Source: Betaproteobacteria bacterium (GTDB lineage Bacteria > Pseudomonadota > Gammaproteobacteria > Burkholderiales > JACQAP01). From it: a stretch of DNA of 64,000 nt. A program made the position numbers and the translations under genes. The notes below the pieces were generated by a model. That model did not search any database and was not told the origin of the DNA. It saw only the letters and a list, made by a program, of their open reading frames with translations. Positions 1 through 8,924 of this stretch are shown piece after piece. The stretch lies in assembly GCA_016194905.1 (NCBI GenBank), contig JACQAP010000015.1, positions 46,947-110,946 on the forward strand, written 5' to 3'. The stretch's first letter is position 1, and the number at the start of each line of letters is the position of its first letter.

Positions 1-524
1 CCGGCACCCACGACTGCAACATGTTTCGGCTGTTGCGGCAGTTCGAAGAATCCATCCGACGTGATGCCGAACCCGGCGCCGGGCAGTTCCGGGACCACCG
101 GCCGGCCGCCGACCGCGATGACAATGTGCTCGGCGGTAAAGAAGTCGGCCCCGACCTTTACCGTTTTCGGCCCGACGAAACGTGCGTTGCCGCGGATGAT
201 CTCCACGCCATTCTTGAGCAGATTGCGTTCATAGTGGCCATTCAGGTCGAGAACATGCTGATCGCGCTGGCGCTTGAGAAGGGTCCAGTCGAATGAATGC
301 GAAGGAATGGAGAATCCGTAATCAGAGGCATCCTCGATCGCGTGCGCGAGGCTGGCGCCATTCCACATGACTTTCTTGGGTACGCAGCCGACATTCACGC
401 AGGTGCCGCCGAGGCGGCCGGCTTCGATCAGGGCGCATTTCGCGCTGTAGCTCGCCGCACGATTGGATACGGCGACGCCGCCGCTGCCGCCGCCGATGGT
501 GAGTAGATCGAAATGTCTGTTCAT
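1..524 (-). CDS. gor: Glutathione-disulfide reductase, N-terminal part (runs off the window)
   Basis: Reading the minus strand from an ATG at 524-522 gives about 174 residues with a dinucleotide-binding GGGSGG motif near residue 11 and the redox-active GGTCVNVGCVPKK motif near residue 40. This is the signature of glutathione reductases in the FAD/NAD(P) pyridine nucleotide-disulfide oxidoreductase family, which reduce GSSG to GSH with NADPH in the cytoplasm. The V in CVNVGCVPKKV and the following MW favour glutathione reductase over dihydrolipoamide dehydrogenase. The C-terminal half, with the His-Glu catalytic pair, lies outside the window. Divergent from the lipoprotein at 783. Confidence 0.9.
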   Translation of the reverse strand, partial: MNRHFDLLTIGGGSGGVAVSNRAASYSAKCALIEAGRLGGTCVNVGCVPKKVMWNGASLAHAIEDASDYGFSIPSHSFDWTLLKRQRDQHVLDLNGHYERNLLKNGVEIIRGNARFVGPKTVKVGADFFTAEHIVIAVGGRPVVPELPGAGFGITSDGFFELPQQPKHVAVVGA

Positions 525-782
525 TGTGTAAGAATGCGTGTTGACCAACGGGAAACTACCCGACGAGTATAACGGACACGTCAATTGCTCATTGCATCGA
601 GAAGAGCACTTGTCACCGGAGGCATGGGAGTCGTGAGGTGCTATCTGCTGAAGGGCCTGGTCGAAACCGGTAGTTGGGACTAGCGCCACGCGGGCGGGTA
701 CGTAGAAATAGCGGGTAACATTTACTTTATTCCGAGACTTGTTTGAGTTCCCTCGAGTCAAGGATGTTAAAAGGAGGAGAAA

Positions 783-1427
783 ATGAGGGCCGCAATTTGG
801 ATTACCGTATCTTTGTTGTTGTCGTCCTGTGCTGCAACTATTTCTACCCGCTATCCGGGGAGCGACGCTGGTTACGCGATAATCGGTGTTGGGGCTGCCT
901 CAACGACTGAGTATTCGAGTTATTCGTTCTTGTTTCATCACACTGGCAAGAAGGAAACCGGGCGCTTTACCTATTTTCAGCACAATATCTTTACGTCTCA
1001 AAAGCCTGACTACAGCAATGAAGATGAAACGGGAGTAGTAGAAGTCGCAACGCTCCCGCCCGGTAAGTACGAACTGACAAACTTCGATATTTTTAGCAAT
1101 CGATTCGGTGGACCTCAGATCCATTACTCATCCCGGAAAGAGTTTTCTATCCCATTTGAAATTAGACCGGGCGAAGTGGTTTACCTTGGAAATTACCAGG
1201 CAAATATCATCAAGGGGCGTAATTTTTTTGGCATGCCCGTGAATGGTGGTGCATTCTTCGTCGTGACGGATCGTTCAGAGATCGACTTACAACTCGCGAA
1301 GGCGCGGTTCGATTTTTTGCCAATGGCAAAGACGCAAGATGCGACGCCGGATGCGAAACAAGTCGGAAATCCGTTCTTGGTTTCGGCGGACCAAGCACGT
1401 CACGCAAGAGAGGCCGCCGAACGTTAA
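783..1427 (+). CDS. Putative lipoprotein of unknown function
   Basis: 214 residues. An exceptionally strong ribosome binding site (aaaggaggag) sits just before the ATG. The N-terminus is a type II signal peptide with lipobox LLSSC (Cys16), so the product should be a lipid-anchored envelope protein. The rest is predicted mostly beta with many Tyr/Phe/Ser residues. I do not recognise a family. A+T content is a little higher than in neighbours, consistent with accessory origin. Stands alone between gor and a glutathione transferase. Confidence 0.75.
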   Translation: MRAAIWITVSLLLSSCAATISTRYPGSDAGYAIIGVGAASTTEYSSYSFLFHHTGKKETGRFTYFQHNIFTSQKPDYSNEDETGVVEVATLPPGKYELTNFDIFSNRFGGPQIHYSSRKEFSIPFEIRPGEVVYLGNYQANIIKGRNFFGMPVNGGAFFVVTDRSEIDLQLAKARFDFLPMAKTQDATPDAKQVGNPFLVSADQARHAREAAER

Positions 1428-1573
1428 CGTGGATCTGAAGATAATCGGCCCGCTGAAAGGTTCGGGGTGCGTAGAATGAGTGCATCAGGCCGCTCGTGTT
1501 CCAACTTGAAAATAAGGGATTGCTACTCGGACAAAGTGGGGCCACTTTATCGTTCACTGTTCACGGAACTTGC

Positions 1574-2272
1574 ATGATTGACCTCTATTACTGGCCCACA
1601 CCCAACGGCCACAAAGTCACGATTTTCCTCGAAGAGACCGGCACGCCTTATCGCATCCTGCCTGTCAACATCGGTGCGGGCGACCAGTTCCGGCCCGATT
1701 TCCTCAGAATTTCTCCCAACAACCGCATGCCCGCGATCGTGGATACTGCGCCGGTTGATGGGGGTCCGCCGGTTTCGGTTTTCGAATCCGGCGCCATTCT
1801 CGTTTACCTGGCCGAGAAGTCCGGGAAATTCCTGCCGAAAGACTTGCGTGGAAGATTCGAGGTGCTTCAATGGCTGTTCTGGCAGATGGGCGGCCTCGGC
1901 CCGATGGCCGGCCAGAACCATCATTTCACGCAGTATGCGCCGGAGAAGCTGCCTTACGCGATCGACCGATACGTCAACGAAACCTCACGGCTGTATGCGG
2001 TGCTGGACAAACGCCTCGCCGATCGCGAATTCGTCGCCGGCGATTATTCGATCGCCGACATGGCCGCGTATCCCTGGATCGCGCCCTATCAGCGTCAACA
2101 GCAGAACCTCGACGATTTTCCAAACCTGAAACGCTGGTTCGAATCGATTCAGGCGCGGCCGGCCGTGGTGCGTGCCTACGAGAAGGGCAAGGCCATCAAC
2201 ACCAAGCCGACAATCGACGAAAAGTCGCGCAGCATCCTGTTCGGCCAAACTGCCGCCACGGTGAGACGCTGA
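1574..2272 (+). CDS. Glutathione S-transferase, Nu class (YfcG/YghU-like disulfide-bond oxidoreductase)
   Basis: 232 residues. An N-terminal thioredoxin-fold domain (MIDLYYWPTPNGHKVTIFLEE, with the SPNNRMPAI cis-Pro region and FESGAILVYLAEK) is followed by an all-helical C-terminal domain (WLFWQMGGLGPMAGQNHHF, IADMAAYPWI). The TPNGHK and QMGGLGPM.GQ signatures are typical of YfcG/YghU, which bind two GSH and act as GSH-dependent disulfide reductases. An upstream GTG at 1496 would add 26 unrelated residues, so the ATG at 1574 fits the family start. Confidence 0.88.
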   Translation: MIDLYYWPTPNGHKVTIFLEETGTPYRILPVNIGAGDQFRPDFLRISPNNRMPAIVDTAPVDGGPPVSVFESGAILVYLAEKSGKFLPKDLRGRFEVLQWLFWQMGGLGPMAGQNHHFTQYAPEKLPYAIDRYVNETSRLYAVLDKRLADREFVAGDYSIADMAAYPWIAPYQRQQQNLDDFPNLKRWFESIQARPAVVRAYEKGKAINTKPTIDEKSRSILFGQTAATVRR

Positions 2273-2415
2273 CGTTCGTTTTCCGTCGGCGATGGCCTTT
2301 CTCTGATTCTCCCCCGACGCATTCCATTGCCGTATTGACGGTTCGCCCTCCGATTCCAGTGGCGCGGTAATTGCTATCGCGTACGGTGGAATCGATTTTC
2401 CATGGGTGGTCTGCA

Positions 2416-2991
2416 ATGCTGCGCGTGATGGTAGTGGACGAAGACAACGAACGCCGCGAGGTGCTGCGCCAGGGCCTGGAAAAGGCGGGCCACCGGGTGG
2501 TGGCCGAAGTGCAATCCACCGTGAAACTGTCGCGACTGGTGGCTGAGTTACTGCCGGACGTCATCATCATCGATACGCATTCTCCGGACCGCGACACCAT
2601 CGAACACCTCTGCGTGATCAGCCAGGACACGCCGCGGCCGATCGTGATGTTCTCTGCCGACGGCAACACGGAGAAGATCCGCGAAGCGGTGCGCGCAGGC
2701 GTGAGCGCCTATGTCGTGGATGGACTCGCGGCGCAGCGCGTCCAGCCGATTCTCGACGTGGCGATTGCGCGTTTCGAAGCGCTGCAGTCATTGCGCAACG
2801 AACTCGAGGATACGCAGATCCAGCTCGCAGATCGCAAACGCATAGACCGGGCGAAGGGCATTCTCATCAAGCAGAAAAATCTGTCCGAAGAAGAGGCCTA
2901 CCAATGGCTGCGCAAGATGGCGATGGACGAGAACCTGAAGCTTGCCGCGGTCGCGGAGCATGTGATTCGGGCAGCCAGGTTGCTGCTTTGA
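2416..2991 (+). CDS. nasT: NasT-type response regulator with ANTAR RNA-binding domain (copy 1)
   Basis: 191 residues: receiver domain about 1-120 (MLRVMVVDEDNERR acidic pocket, phosphoacceptor-position Asp in VIIIDTHSPD) and C-terminal ANTAR domain about 125-190 (DRKRIDRAKGILIKQK, EEEAYQWLRKMAMD). NasT proteins bind tandem hexaloop stem-loops in nascent leader RNA and prevent termination ahead of nitrate assimilation genes. Such leaders are visible at 3219-3336, 7310-7428 and 8925-9040. The start was chosen by alignment with the paralogue at 6506 (same length). It precedes nrtA. No NasS-like sensor lacking a signal peptide is seen in the window. Confidence 0.9.
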   Translation: MLRVMVVDEDNERREVLRQGLEKAGHRVVAEVQSTVKLSRLVAELLPDVIIIDTHSPDRDTIEHLCVISQDTPRPIVMFSADGNTEKIREAVRAGVSAYVVDGLAAQRVQPILDVAIARFEALQSLRNELEDTQIQLADRKRIDRAKGILIKQKNLSEEEAYQWLRKMAMDENLKLAAVAEHVIRAARLLL

Positions 2992-3218
2992 CGACCGGCC
3001 GACAGCAATGCGCGGCAATCCTGCACGGTCCCTCAGCGGGAGTTGATTTGGTGCGTTACTGCAACGACGCGCACACGAACGGGGCGGCCGACGCGTTCAG
3101 TCACAAGGCGCCAAGTGCGTATGGTTGCGAAGAATCCGTATTAAGGACATAGGGTTAGTGTGTTTCGCCAGTGGTGGCACGCAGATTGCCTTTAGGTAAG
3201 CGCGATCGTTGACGTGAT

Positions 3219-3278
3219 GCCCAACGATGGGCCGAGCGCGAAAGGTTTTCTTGCGTTGAACCGACGAAGGTTTGGCGC
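3219..3278 (+). promoter_or_regulatory. Tandem hexaloop stem-loops, ANTAR/NasT target in nrtA leader
   Basis: Stem-loop 1: GCCC / GGGC (3219-3232) closing the hexaloop AACGAT. Stem-loop 2: 10-bp stem 3253-3262 with 3269-3278 (includes G-U pairs) closing the hexaloop GACGAA. Two adjacent hexaloops upstream of a terminator is the known RNA signature bound by ANTAR proteins, which prefer A at loop position 1 and G at position 4. Loop 1 matches fully. Loop 2 has G at position 1 but keeps the G at 4. Confidence 0.7.
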
Positions 3279-3289
3279 GATGGATAAAG

Positions 3290-3336
3290 ACGTCCATGAG
3301 ATGCGAGTTCGACTCGCACACATGGACGTTTTTTTT
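3290..3336 (+). terminator. Leader attenuator (rho-independent terminator) upstream of nrtA
   Basis: ACGTCCATG (3290-3298) pairs with CATGGACGT (3321-3329), enclosing a second perfect hairpin TGCGAGT-TCG-ACTCGCA (3302-3318), followed by a run of eight T. It lies 25 bases before the nrtA ATG, so it must be read through for expression, as expected of a NasT-controlled attenuator. The rest of the 2992-3360 gap holds no convincing gene. Confidence 0.85.
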
Positions 3337-3360
3337 GTCTTCAAACTTTGCGGGGTGCAA

Positions 3361-4647
3361 ATGAAGCAGCAAGCTGATTCCATACCAAAGGCCGTCATCG
3401 AAAAGGCGCAAAGTCCGACGCGCCGCCACTTCATCAAGCATTCCGGGGTTCTTACCGCGTCGGCTCTGATGGGCATGGTACCCGCAGCGGTGCGCCAGGG
3501 CGCTTGGGCGGCGGGTTCAGACGCACCGGAGAAAACGGAGCTAAGGATCGGATTCATTCCATTAACCGATTGCGCCTCCGTGGTTATTGCCGCGACCGAA
3601 GGTTTCGACAAGAAGTACGGCATCAAGATCACGCCCACCAAGGAAGCGTCGTGGGCGGCGGTGCGCGACAAACTGATGAACGGCGAAATCGATGCGGCCC
3701 ATGTGCTGTACGGATTGGTGTACGGGGTGCATCTCGGTATCGGCGGCCAGAAGAAGGACATGGCCATACTGATGACGCTCAACAACAACGGCCAGGCGAT
3801 TACGCTGTCCAATCAACTCGGGGAAAAGGGCACCACCGACGGTGCCAAGCTGAAAGCGCTGATCGAACGAGAGAAACGCGAGTACACCTTCGCCCAGACG
3901 TTTCCGACGGGCACGCACGCCATGTGGCTCTATTACTGGCTGGCGGCGAACGGCATCAACCCCGTTAACGATGTGAAAACCATCACCGTGCCGCCGCCCC
4001 AAATGGTGGCCAACATGCGGGTAGGCAACATGGACGGCTTCTGCGTGGGTGAGCCATGGAACGCGCGCGCCATCTTCGACAAGATCGGCTTTACCACCAC
4101 CACTACCCAGGACATCTGGAAGGACCATCCGGAGAAGGTGCTCGGCACCACTGGCGAATTCGTGCAGAAGTACCCCAACACTGCCCGCGCCATGACCATG
4201 GCGGTGCTGGATGCCGCGAAATTTATCGACACCCTGGCGAACCGGCGCAAGGTCGCGGAGATCATCGCCGACAAGTCCTACGTCAATACCGCGGTGGATG
4301 TGATCGACGGCCGCCTGCACGGCAAGTACGAAGACGGGCGGGGCGGGCAGTGGGACGATCCGAACTACATGAAGTTCTACAACGAGGGCGCCGTTTCCTT
4401 TCCCTATCTCTCCGACGGTATGTGGTTCATGGCTCAGCACAAGCGCTGGGGTCTGCTCAAGGAAGACCCGGACTATCTCGCAGTGGCGCAGAAGGTCAAT
4501 CAGATCGAGTTGTACAAGCAGGCCGCAGCCCAAGTGAAAGTGCCGGTGCCGAAGGAGCCGACCCGCACATCCAAACTGATCGATGGCGTCGTGTGGGACG
4601 GGAAGAACCCGAAAGCGTACGCCGCCGGTTTCAAGATCAAGGCGTGA
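3361..4647 (+). CDS. nrtA: Nitrate ABC transporter, periplasmic substrate-binding protein
   Basis: 428 residues. A twin-arginine-type signal (SPTRRHFIKHSG, Arg21-Arg22) is followed by an NrtA/CmpA-like binding domain (LRIGFIPLTDCASVVIA, NMDGFCVGEPWNARAI, KYPNTARAM). It captures nitrate, or possibly nitrite or cyanate, in the periplasm and delivers it to the permease encoded next. First gene of nrtABD behind a terminator leader. The ATG at 3361 lies directly after the attenuator; a longer reading frame from 3214 runs through the leader hairpins and is not credible. Signal peptide and position argue for a transporter subunit rather than the cytoplasmic sensor NasS. Confidence 0.93.
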   Translation: MKQQADSIPKAVIEKAQSPTRRHFIKHSGVLTASALMGMVPAAVRQGAWAAGSDAPEKTELRIGFIPLTDCASVVIAATEGFDKKYGIKITPTKEASWAAVRDKLMNGEIDAAHVLYGLVYGVHLGIGGQKKDMAILMTLNNNGQAITLSNQLGEKGTTDGAKLKALIEREKREYTFAQTFPTGTHAMWLYYWLAANGINPVNDVKTITVPPPQMVANMRVGNMDGFCVGEPWNARAIFDKIGFTTTTTQDIWKDHPEKVLGTTGEFVQKYPNTARAMTMAVLDAAKFIDTLANRRKVAEIIADKSYVNTAVDVIDGRLHGKYEDGRGGQWDDPNYMKFYNEGAVSFPYLSDGMWFMAQHKRWGLLKEDPDYLAVAQKVNQIELYKQAAAQVKVPVPKEPTRTSKLIDGVVWDGKNPKAYAAGFKIKA

Positions 4648-4665
4648 TTCGCGAAAAGGAGGACC

Positions 4666-5598
4666 ATGAACTCGCTCGCCATCGCAAAAGCCATGCTGGA
4701 TGTTCCGCCGACTCCGTTCGCCGTCGTGACCCCGGTCAAGCCCGGGAAGGTTGTCGCCATTGCTCCGGAGTCCGAAATGGTCGCAACGGTAAAAGCCGGC
4801 AGCGAGCGCCTCGCCTCGCAGTATGCCTCGCGGCTGCGCGGTTTGCTGTTGTCAATCCTGCTGCCGCTGCTGGGATTGGCGGCGTTCATCGGCGTCTGGG
4901 CGCTGCTTTCGCAGTTGAGCCCCAATCTGCCAGGTCCGGCCAAAACCTGGGGCTCGGCGGTGGAACTGTTTTCCAACCCCTTTTACCGCAACGGCCCGAA
5001 CGACCAGGGCATCGGCTGGAACATCCTCAATTCGCTGCAGCGTGTAGGCATCGGCTTCGGGCTAGCCGCGCTGGCGGGCATTCCGCTCGGCTTTCTCGTC
5101 GGCCGCTTCAAATGGTTGAATGACATGACTGCGCCGATCGTGAGCCTGCTCAGGCCGGTGTCACCGCTCGCCTGGCTGCCGATCGGGCTGTTGGTATTCA
5201 AGGCGGCCCACCCGGCGGCGATCTGGGTGATCTTCGTCTCCAGCATCTGGCCGATGATCATCAATACCGCGGCCGGTGTGCGCGAGGTGCCGCAGGATTA
5301 TCTGAACGTGGCCAAAGTGCTCAACCTTTCCGAATGGAAGGTATTCACACGCATCCTTTTCCCCGCGGTGTTGCCGTTCATGCTCACCGGCGTACGCCTT
5401 TCCATCGGTGTCGCGTGGCTGGTGATCGTCGCTGCCGAGATGCTTACCGGCGGTGTGGGCATCGGGTTCTGGGTCTGGGACGAATGGAACAACCTGAACG
5501 TCGAGCACATCATTATCGCCATCTTCGTCGTCGGCATTGTCGGACTGCTGCTCGAAAACGCGTTGCTGCTGCTGGCCCGCCGCTTCGAGCACCGCTGA
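4666..5598 (+). CDS. nrtB: Nitrate ABC transporter, permease
   Basis: 310 residues, starting after a strong aaaaggagg site. A hydrophilic N-terminal stretch of about 60 residues precedes a BPD_transp_1-type membrane domain with about six helices. The EAA cytoplasmic loop that docks the ATPase is around AKVLNLSEWKVFTRILFP. Family: NrtB/SsuC/TauC permeases. Inner membrane. Lies 18 bases after nrtA and 18 bases before the ATPase gene, so cotranscribed. Confidence 0.93.
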   Translation: MNSLAIAKAMLDVPPTPFAVVTPVKPGKVVAIAPESEMVATVKAGSERLASQYASRLRGLLLSILLPLLGLAAFIGVWALLSQLSPNLPGPAKTWGSAVELFSNPFYRNGPNDQGIGWNILNSLQRVGIGFGLAALAGIPLGFLVGRFKWLNDMTAPIVSLLRPVSPLAWLPIGLLVFKAAHPAAIWVIFVSSIWPMIINTAAGVREVPQDYLNVAKVLNLSEWKVFTRILFPAVLPFMLTGVRLSIGVAWLVIVAAEMLTGGVGIGFWVWDEWNNLNVEHIIIAIFVVGIVGLLLENALLLLARRFEHR

Positions 5599-5616
5599 GA
5601 AAAGGGAGATCGGGAG

Positions 5617-6408
5617 ATGAAGAGATTCGTGCAACTCGAGAACGTCGCGATGACTTTCGCAACCCGTGCGGGACGCTTCGACGCGCTTCGCGGCATCAAT
5701 CTGGCGGTGGAACAAGGTGAATTCGTTTCCATCATCGGCCATTCCGGCTGCGGCAAGTCGACACTGCTCAACCTGGTGGCGGGATTGCTGGAGACCCGCG
5801 ACGGCGTCCTGCTCTGCGCCGGACGCGAAATCGCCGGCCCCGGTCCGGATCGGGCGATGGTGTTCCAGAACCATTCTCTGCTGCCGTGGCTGACCTGTTT
5901 TGGCAACGTTTATCTGGCCGTGGAACGCGTGTTCGGAGCCAGGGAAAGCAAGGCGCAGCTCAAGGATCGTGCACGGGCTGCGCTCGCACTGGTACACCTG
6001 AGCCACGCGCAGGACAGGCATCCCCACGAGATCTCCGGAGGCATGAAGCAGCGGGTTGGCATCGCCCGGGCGCTATCCATGCAGCCCAAGGTTCTGTTGC
6101 TGGACGAACCTTTTGGCGCGCTGGATGCGCTTACCCGTGCGCACCTGCAGGACGAGTTGATGCGCATCGTTGCCGAAACCGGCAGTACGGTAATGATGGT
6201 TACGCACGACGTCGACGAGGCGGTTTTGCTCTCCGATCGCGTGGTGATGATGACCAACGGTCCGGCCGCTACCATCGGCGAGATCGTATCCGTGGATTTG
6301 CCGCGGCCGCGGGAACGCCTCAAGCTCGCCAACCACGCCGTCTACATGGAGTATCGTCATCAGGTGCTGGAGTTTCTCTACCAGAAGCAGATGCGTCCGG
6401 CCGCATGA
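5617..6408 (+). CDS. nrtD: Nitrate ABC transporter, ATP-binding protein
   Basis: 263 residues with a single ABC ATPase domain: Walker A GHSGCGKST, Q-loop MVFQNHSLLPW, signature EISGGMKQR, Walker B VLLLDEPFGALD, switch His in MMVTHDVDEA. It has one nucleotide-binding domain only, as in NrtD/NasD, and lacks the extra NrtA-like domain of cyanobacterial NrtC. It powers the NrtAB importer. Preceded by a gggag site; last structural gene before the second nasT. Confidence 0.92.
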   Translation: MKRFVQLENVAMTFATRAGRFDALRGINLAVEQGEFVSIIGHSGCGKSTLLNLVAGLLETRDGVLLCAGREIAGPGPDRAMVFQNHSLLPWLTCFGNVYLAVERVFGARESKAQLKDRARAALALVHLSHAQDRHPHEISGGMKQRVGIARALSMQPKVLLLDEPFGALDALTRAHLQDELMRIVAETGSTVMMVTHDVDEAVLLSDRVVMMTNGPAATIGEIVSVDLPRPRERLKLANHAVYMEYRHQVLEFLYQKQMRPAA

Positions 6409-6505
6409 GCGGCGTACGGGCGGGTCCTCGGGCCATGCACATTTCGGCCGCCGGCGCACTGACTGCTGATGTTCGCTGGCGTGGAATTAGCGACGGATTG
6501 TGGCG

Positions 6506-7081
6506 ATGCTGCGTGTGATGGTAGTGGATGAAGACAACGAGCGCAGGGATATTCTGCGTCAGGGGCTGGAACAGGCGGGACATCGAGTCGTCGCCCAGGT
6601 CCACTCGACGATACAGCTGCCGCAACTCGTCGCCGAGTTGAAGCCTGACGTGATCATCATCGATACCAATTCTCCGGATCGGGACACACTTGAGCACATC
6701 TGCGTGATTACGCAGGATGCACCGCGCCCGATCGTGATGTTCTCGGCGGACGGCAATATGGAGAAGATCCGCGAGGCAGTGCGTGCCGGGGTGAGCGCGT
6801 ATGTGGTGGACGGCCTGTCGGCGGAGCGCGTGCAGCCGATCATCGACGTGGCAATTGCACGCTTTGAGGAACTGCAAGCGTTGCATAACGAGCTGGCGAG
6901 CGCGCAGACACAGCTTGCCGACCGCAAACACATCGACAAGGCCAAGGGCATTCTGATGAAGCAGAAAGGGCTTCCGGAGGAAGAGGCTTACCGAATGCTT
7001 CGCAAAATGGCCATGGATCGAAGCCTCAAACTCGCCGAAGCGGCCGAACAGGTGATCAAGGCGGCGAAATTGCTGGGTTGA
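6506..7081 (+). CDS. nasT: NasT-type response regulator with ANTAR RNA-binding domain (copy 2)
   Basis: 191 residues, collinear with the protein at 2416 and very similar along its whole length (MLRVMVVDEDNERRDILRQG; ANTAR helices ADRKHIDKAKGILMKQK, EEEAYRMLRKMAMD). Same predicted role: antitermination at hexaloop leaders. The start ATG is set by alignment with copy 1; an upstream GTG at 6500 would add only two residues. Sits between the ABC operon and the porin leader. The duplication probably arose by tandem copying around nrtABD. Whether both copies work together, or on different leaders, cannot be told from sequence. Confidence 0.9.
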   Translation: MLRVMVVDEDNERRDILRQGLEQAGHRVVAQVHSTIQLPQLVAELKPDVIIIDTNSPDRDTLEHICVITQDAPRPIVMFSADGNMEKIREAVRAGVSAYVVDGLSAERVQPIIDVAIARFEELQALHNELASAQTQLADRKHIDKAKGILMKQKGLPEEEAYRMLRKMAMDRSLKLAEAAEQVIKAAKLLG

Positions 7082-7309
7082 GAGTGAGGGTGTACCGCTC
7101 GATGAGCATGAAATGTCGGGAAAAAGCTGTCCACGCCGCTCAAGTTTGCCCGCGTCAGTTCCGATTAAGAATTCTTGTCGCGGGGGAAATGGCGGATTAG
7201 GTGCGGCTTCGAGGTCTGCGGTGGGCGAGTTATCAGGAGGCCCCCGCCGGTAAACACCCAATCCAATCGGTGTGCGCCGGCGAAATAGAACGATGGGATT
7301 GTGACGGTG

Positions 7310-7370
7310 GCGTTGCTCAACGACGAGTAACGCAGAAGGTTATCAAGACTCGGGCTAACGAAGGCTCGAG
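7310..7370 (+). promoter_or_regulatory. Tandem hexaloop stem-loops, ANTAR/NasT target in porin leader
   Basis: Stem-loop 1: GCGTTGCTC (7310-7318) pairs fully, with one G-U, with GAGTAACGC (7325-7333) around the hexaloop AACGAC. Stem-loop 2: CTCGGGCT (7349-7356) pairs with GGCTCGAG (7363-7370) around the hexaloop AACGAA. Both loops have A at position 1 and G at position 4, the ANTAR recognition pattern. This is the clearest of the three leaders. Confidence 0.82.
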
Positions 7371-7385
7371 CAACTGGATGATGAC

Positions 7386-7428
7386 GTCCATTTCCGGCGA
7401 AGACAATCGCCGAAATGGACTTTTTTTT
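7386..7428 (+). terminator. Leader attenuator upstream of the porin gene
   Basis: GTCCATTTCCGGCGA (7386-7400) pairs with TCGCCGAAATGGAC (7407-7420), one mismatch, followed by eight T. It lies 36 bases before the porin ATG and shares the GTCCAT...ATGGAC core with the other two attenuators. The remaining part of the 7082-7464 gap shows no gene. Confidence 0.87.
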
Positions 7429-7464
7429 GCGGATGTGAATTTCAACTTTTTAGGGAGCGTGGTA

Positions 7465-8748
7465 ATGAAAAGGCTATTTGCTTCAGACTTGAAATCGACA
7501 AATTACACGGCGCTGCTGGTTGGCCGGATACTGCTTGCGGTCCCCCTGCTGTTCCCGGCTGGCCTGGCTTTTTCGGCCGAAGAAAGTGCCGGGTCCTTGG
7601 CCGACGCGATTACCGGCGGAAAACTGTTGCTGAATTTGCGCCCGCGCTACGAGCACGTCGAGCAGGACGGCAAGCAATTCGACGCCAACGCGCTGACGTT
7701 GCGCACCCTGCTGGGATGGCAGACCGGCAGCTACTACGGCTTCGGCGTCACCGCGCAGATGATCGACGTCGGACGGGCAAACGACAACTACAACGACACC
7801 AAGAATGGCAAGACCCAGTTTCCCACGGTGGCCGACCCCGACAATACCGACATCAACCAGGTCTATCTCGACTACACCGGGCTGTCCGACACGCGGCTGC
7901 GGCTGGGCAAGCAGAGCATCAAGATCGACAATGTGCGCTTTGTCGGCAATGTCGAGTTTCGCCAGGTGATGCAGGTGTTTACCGGTGCGACGGTAGAGAA
8001 CAAGAGTCTGCCCAATACCACGCTTTACGGCGGACACCTGGAGCGGCTGAAGACGATTTTCGGCGATCAGCAGGAAATCAAGCTGGAGATCCTGCACGCG
8101 GCGTACGAATGGGCGCCGGGCAACAATTTGATCGGCTACGGCTACTTTCACGATTCCGCCAAGACCGCCTCGGTCACCGGCTTTGCCAATAACTCCAACC
8201 AGATCGTCGGGCTGCGCGCTGACGGTGCCTATCCGCTGAGCGACCAGATCAAGCTGTTGTATACGGCGGAATATGCCAAGCAGAACGACTATGCCGACGG
8301 CGACTCGCGCATCGATGCCGATTACACCCACGCGGGGGTCGGTCTGGGTTGGCCTGCCTTCTATGCCCGCCTGGATTACGAGCTGCTGGGCAGTAACAAC
8401 GGTGTCTACGCCTTTCAGACTCCGCTGGGTACCAATCACCTGTTCCAGGGCTGGGCGGACCTGTTTCTGACTACGCCTAAACAAGGTATCCGTGACAGCT
8501 ACCTCACCGTGGGCGGTTCGGTGGTCAAGGCGAAGTGGAGCGCGGAATACCACGACTTCAAGTCCGATTTCGGCAGCATCCATTACGGTCACGAACTCGA
8601 CTTCGGCGTCACCTACCCATTGATGAAAGGCCTGGTGGGTAAAGTGGAATACGCCAGCTTCCGCGAGGATGACGTGCTCGCCCCGGCTACGGCGCGCAAG
8701 CGTGACACCGACAAGCTGTGGCTCACGTTCATCTATAACTTCGAATAA
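7465..8748 (+). CDS. Outer-membrane porin (alginate_export/OprD-like beta-barrel)
   Basis: 427 residues. An unusually long N-terminal region with a hydrophobic stretch ending LLFPAGLAFSAEE reads as a signal peptide. The mature part has alternating beta strands, is rich in Tyr/Asp/Gly, and ends in an aromatic residue-containing strand (KLWLTFIYNFE, with Phe next to last), as in outer-membrane barrels. The LRPRYEHVEQDG...ALTLRTLLGWQT and LRLGKQSIKIDNVRFVG motifs resemble alginate_export-type porins. Being behind a NasT-type attenuator, it is probably the nitrate/nitrite entry pore of this regulon. That role is inferred from context. Confidence 0.82.
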   Translation: MKRLFASDLKSTNYTALLVGRILLAVPLLFPAGLAFSAEESAGSLADAITGGKLLLNLRPRYEHVEQDGKQFDANALTLRTLLGWQTGSYYGFGVTAQMIDVGRANDNYNDTKNGKTQFPTVADPDNTDINQVYLDYTGLSDTRLRLGKQSIKIDNVRFVGNVEFRQVMQVFTGATVENKSLPNTTLYGGHLERLKTIFGDQQEIKLEILHAAYEWAPGNNLIGYGYFHDSAKTASVTGFANNSNQIVGLRADGAYPLSDQIKLLYTAEYAKQNDYADGDSRIDADYTHAGVGLGWPAFYARLDYELLGSNNGVYAFQTPLGTNHLFQGWADLFLTTPKQGIRDSYLTVGGSVVKAKWSAEYHDFKSDFGSIHYGHELDFGVTYPLMKGLVGKVEYASFREDDVLAPATARKRDTDKLWLTFIYNFE

Positions 8749-8769
8749 CGATTCTGCATGCGTGAAATT

Positions 8770-8794
8770 GGTGCAACCGGGGAAAAGTTGCACC
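8770..8794 (+). terminator. Stem-loop after porin gene
   Basis: GGTGCAAC (8770-8777) pairs perfectly with GTTGCACC (8787-8794), 9-base loop, 22 bases after the porin stop. No T tract follows, so it may be a 3'-end stabilising hairpin or weak terminator rather than a full rho-independent one. Confidence 0.45.
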
Positions 8795-8924
8795 GTATGA
8801 AAGCGGATATATTTCTCGTCGAAGTCCTTGGCGCGGCGGATCGATACCTCTTTTCCCCAATCAGACAATCATTTGGAACTCGTTCGAGCCATTAGCATGG
8901 ATCTTGCTGCAGACAAAGGTCAAA

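Noticed and set aside
3214..3360. N-terminal extension of nrtA through the leader
   Set aside because: It would translate the ANTAR hairpins and terminator; the Tat signal starts properly at 3361.
7483..8868. 461-codon minus-strand frame opposite the porin gene
   Set aside because: No ribosome site, no motifs, and it covers a recognisable porin on the other strand.
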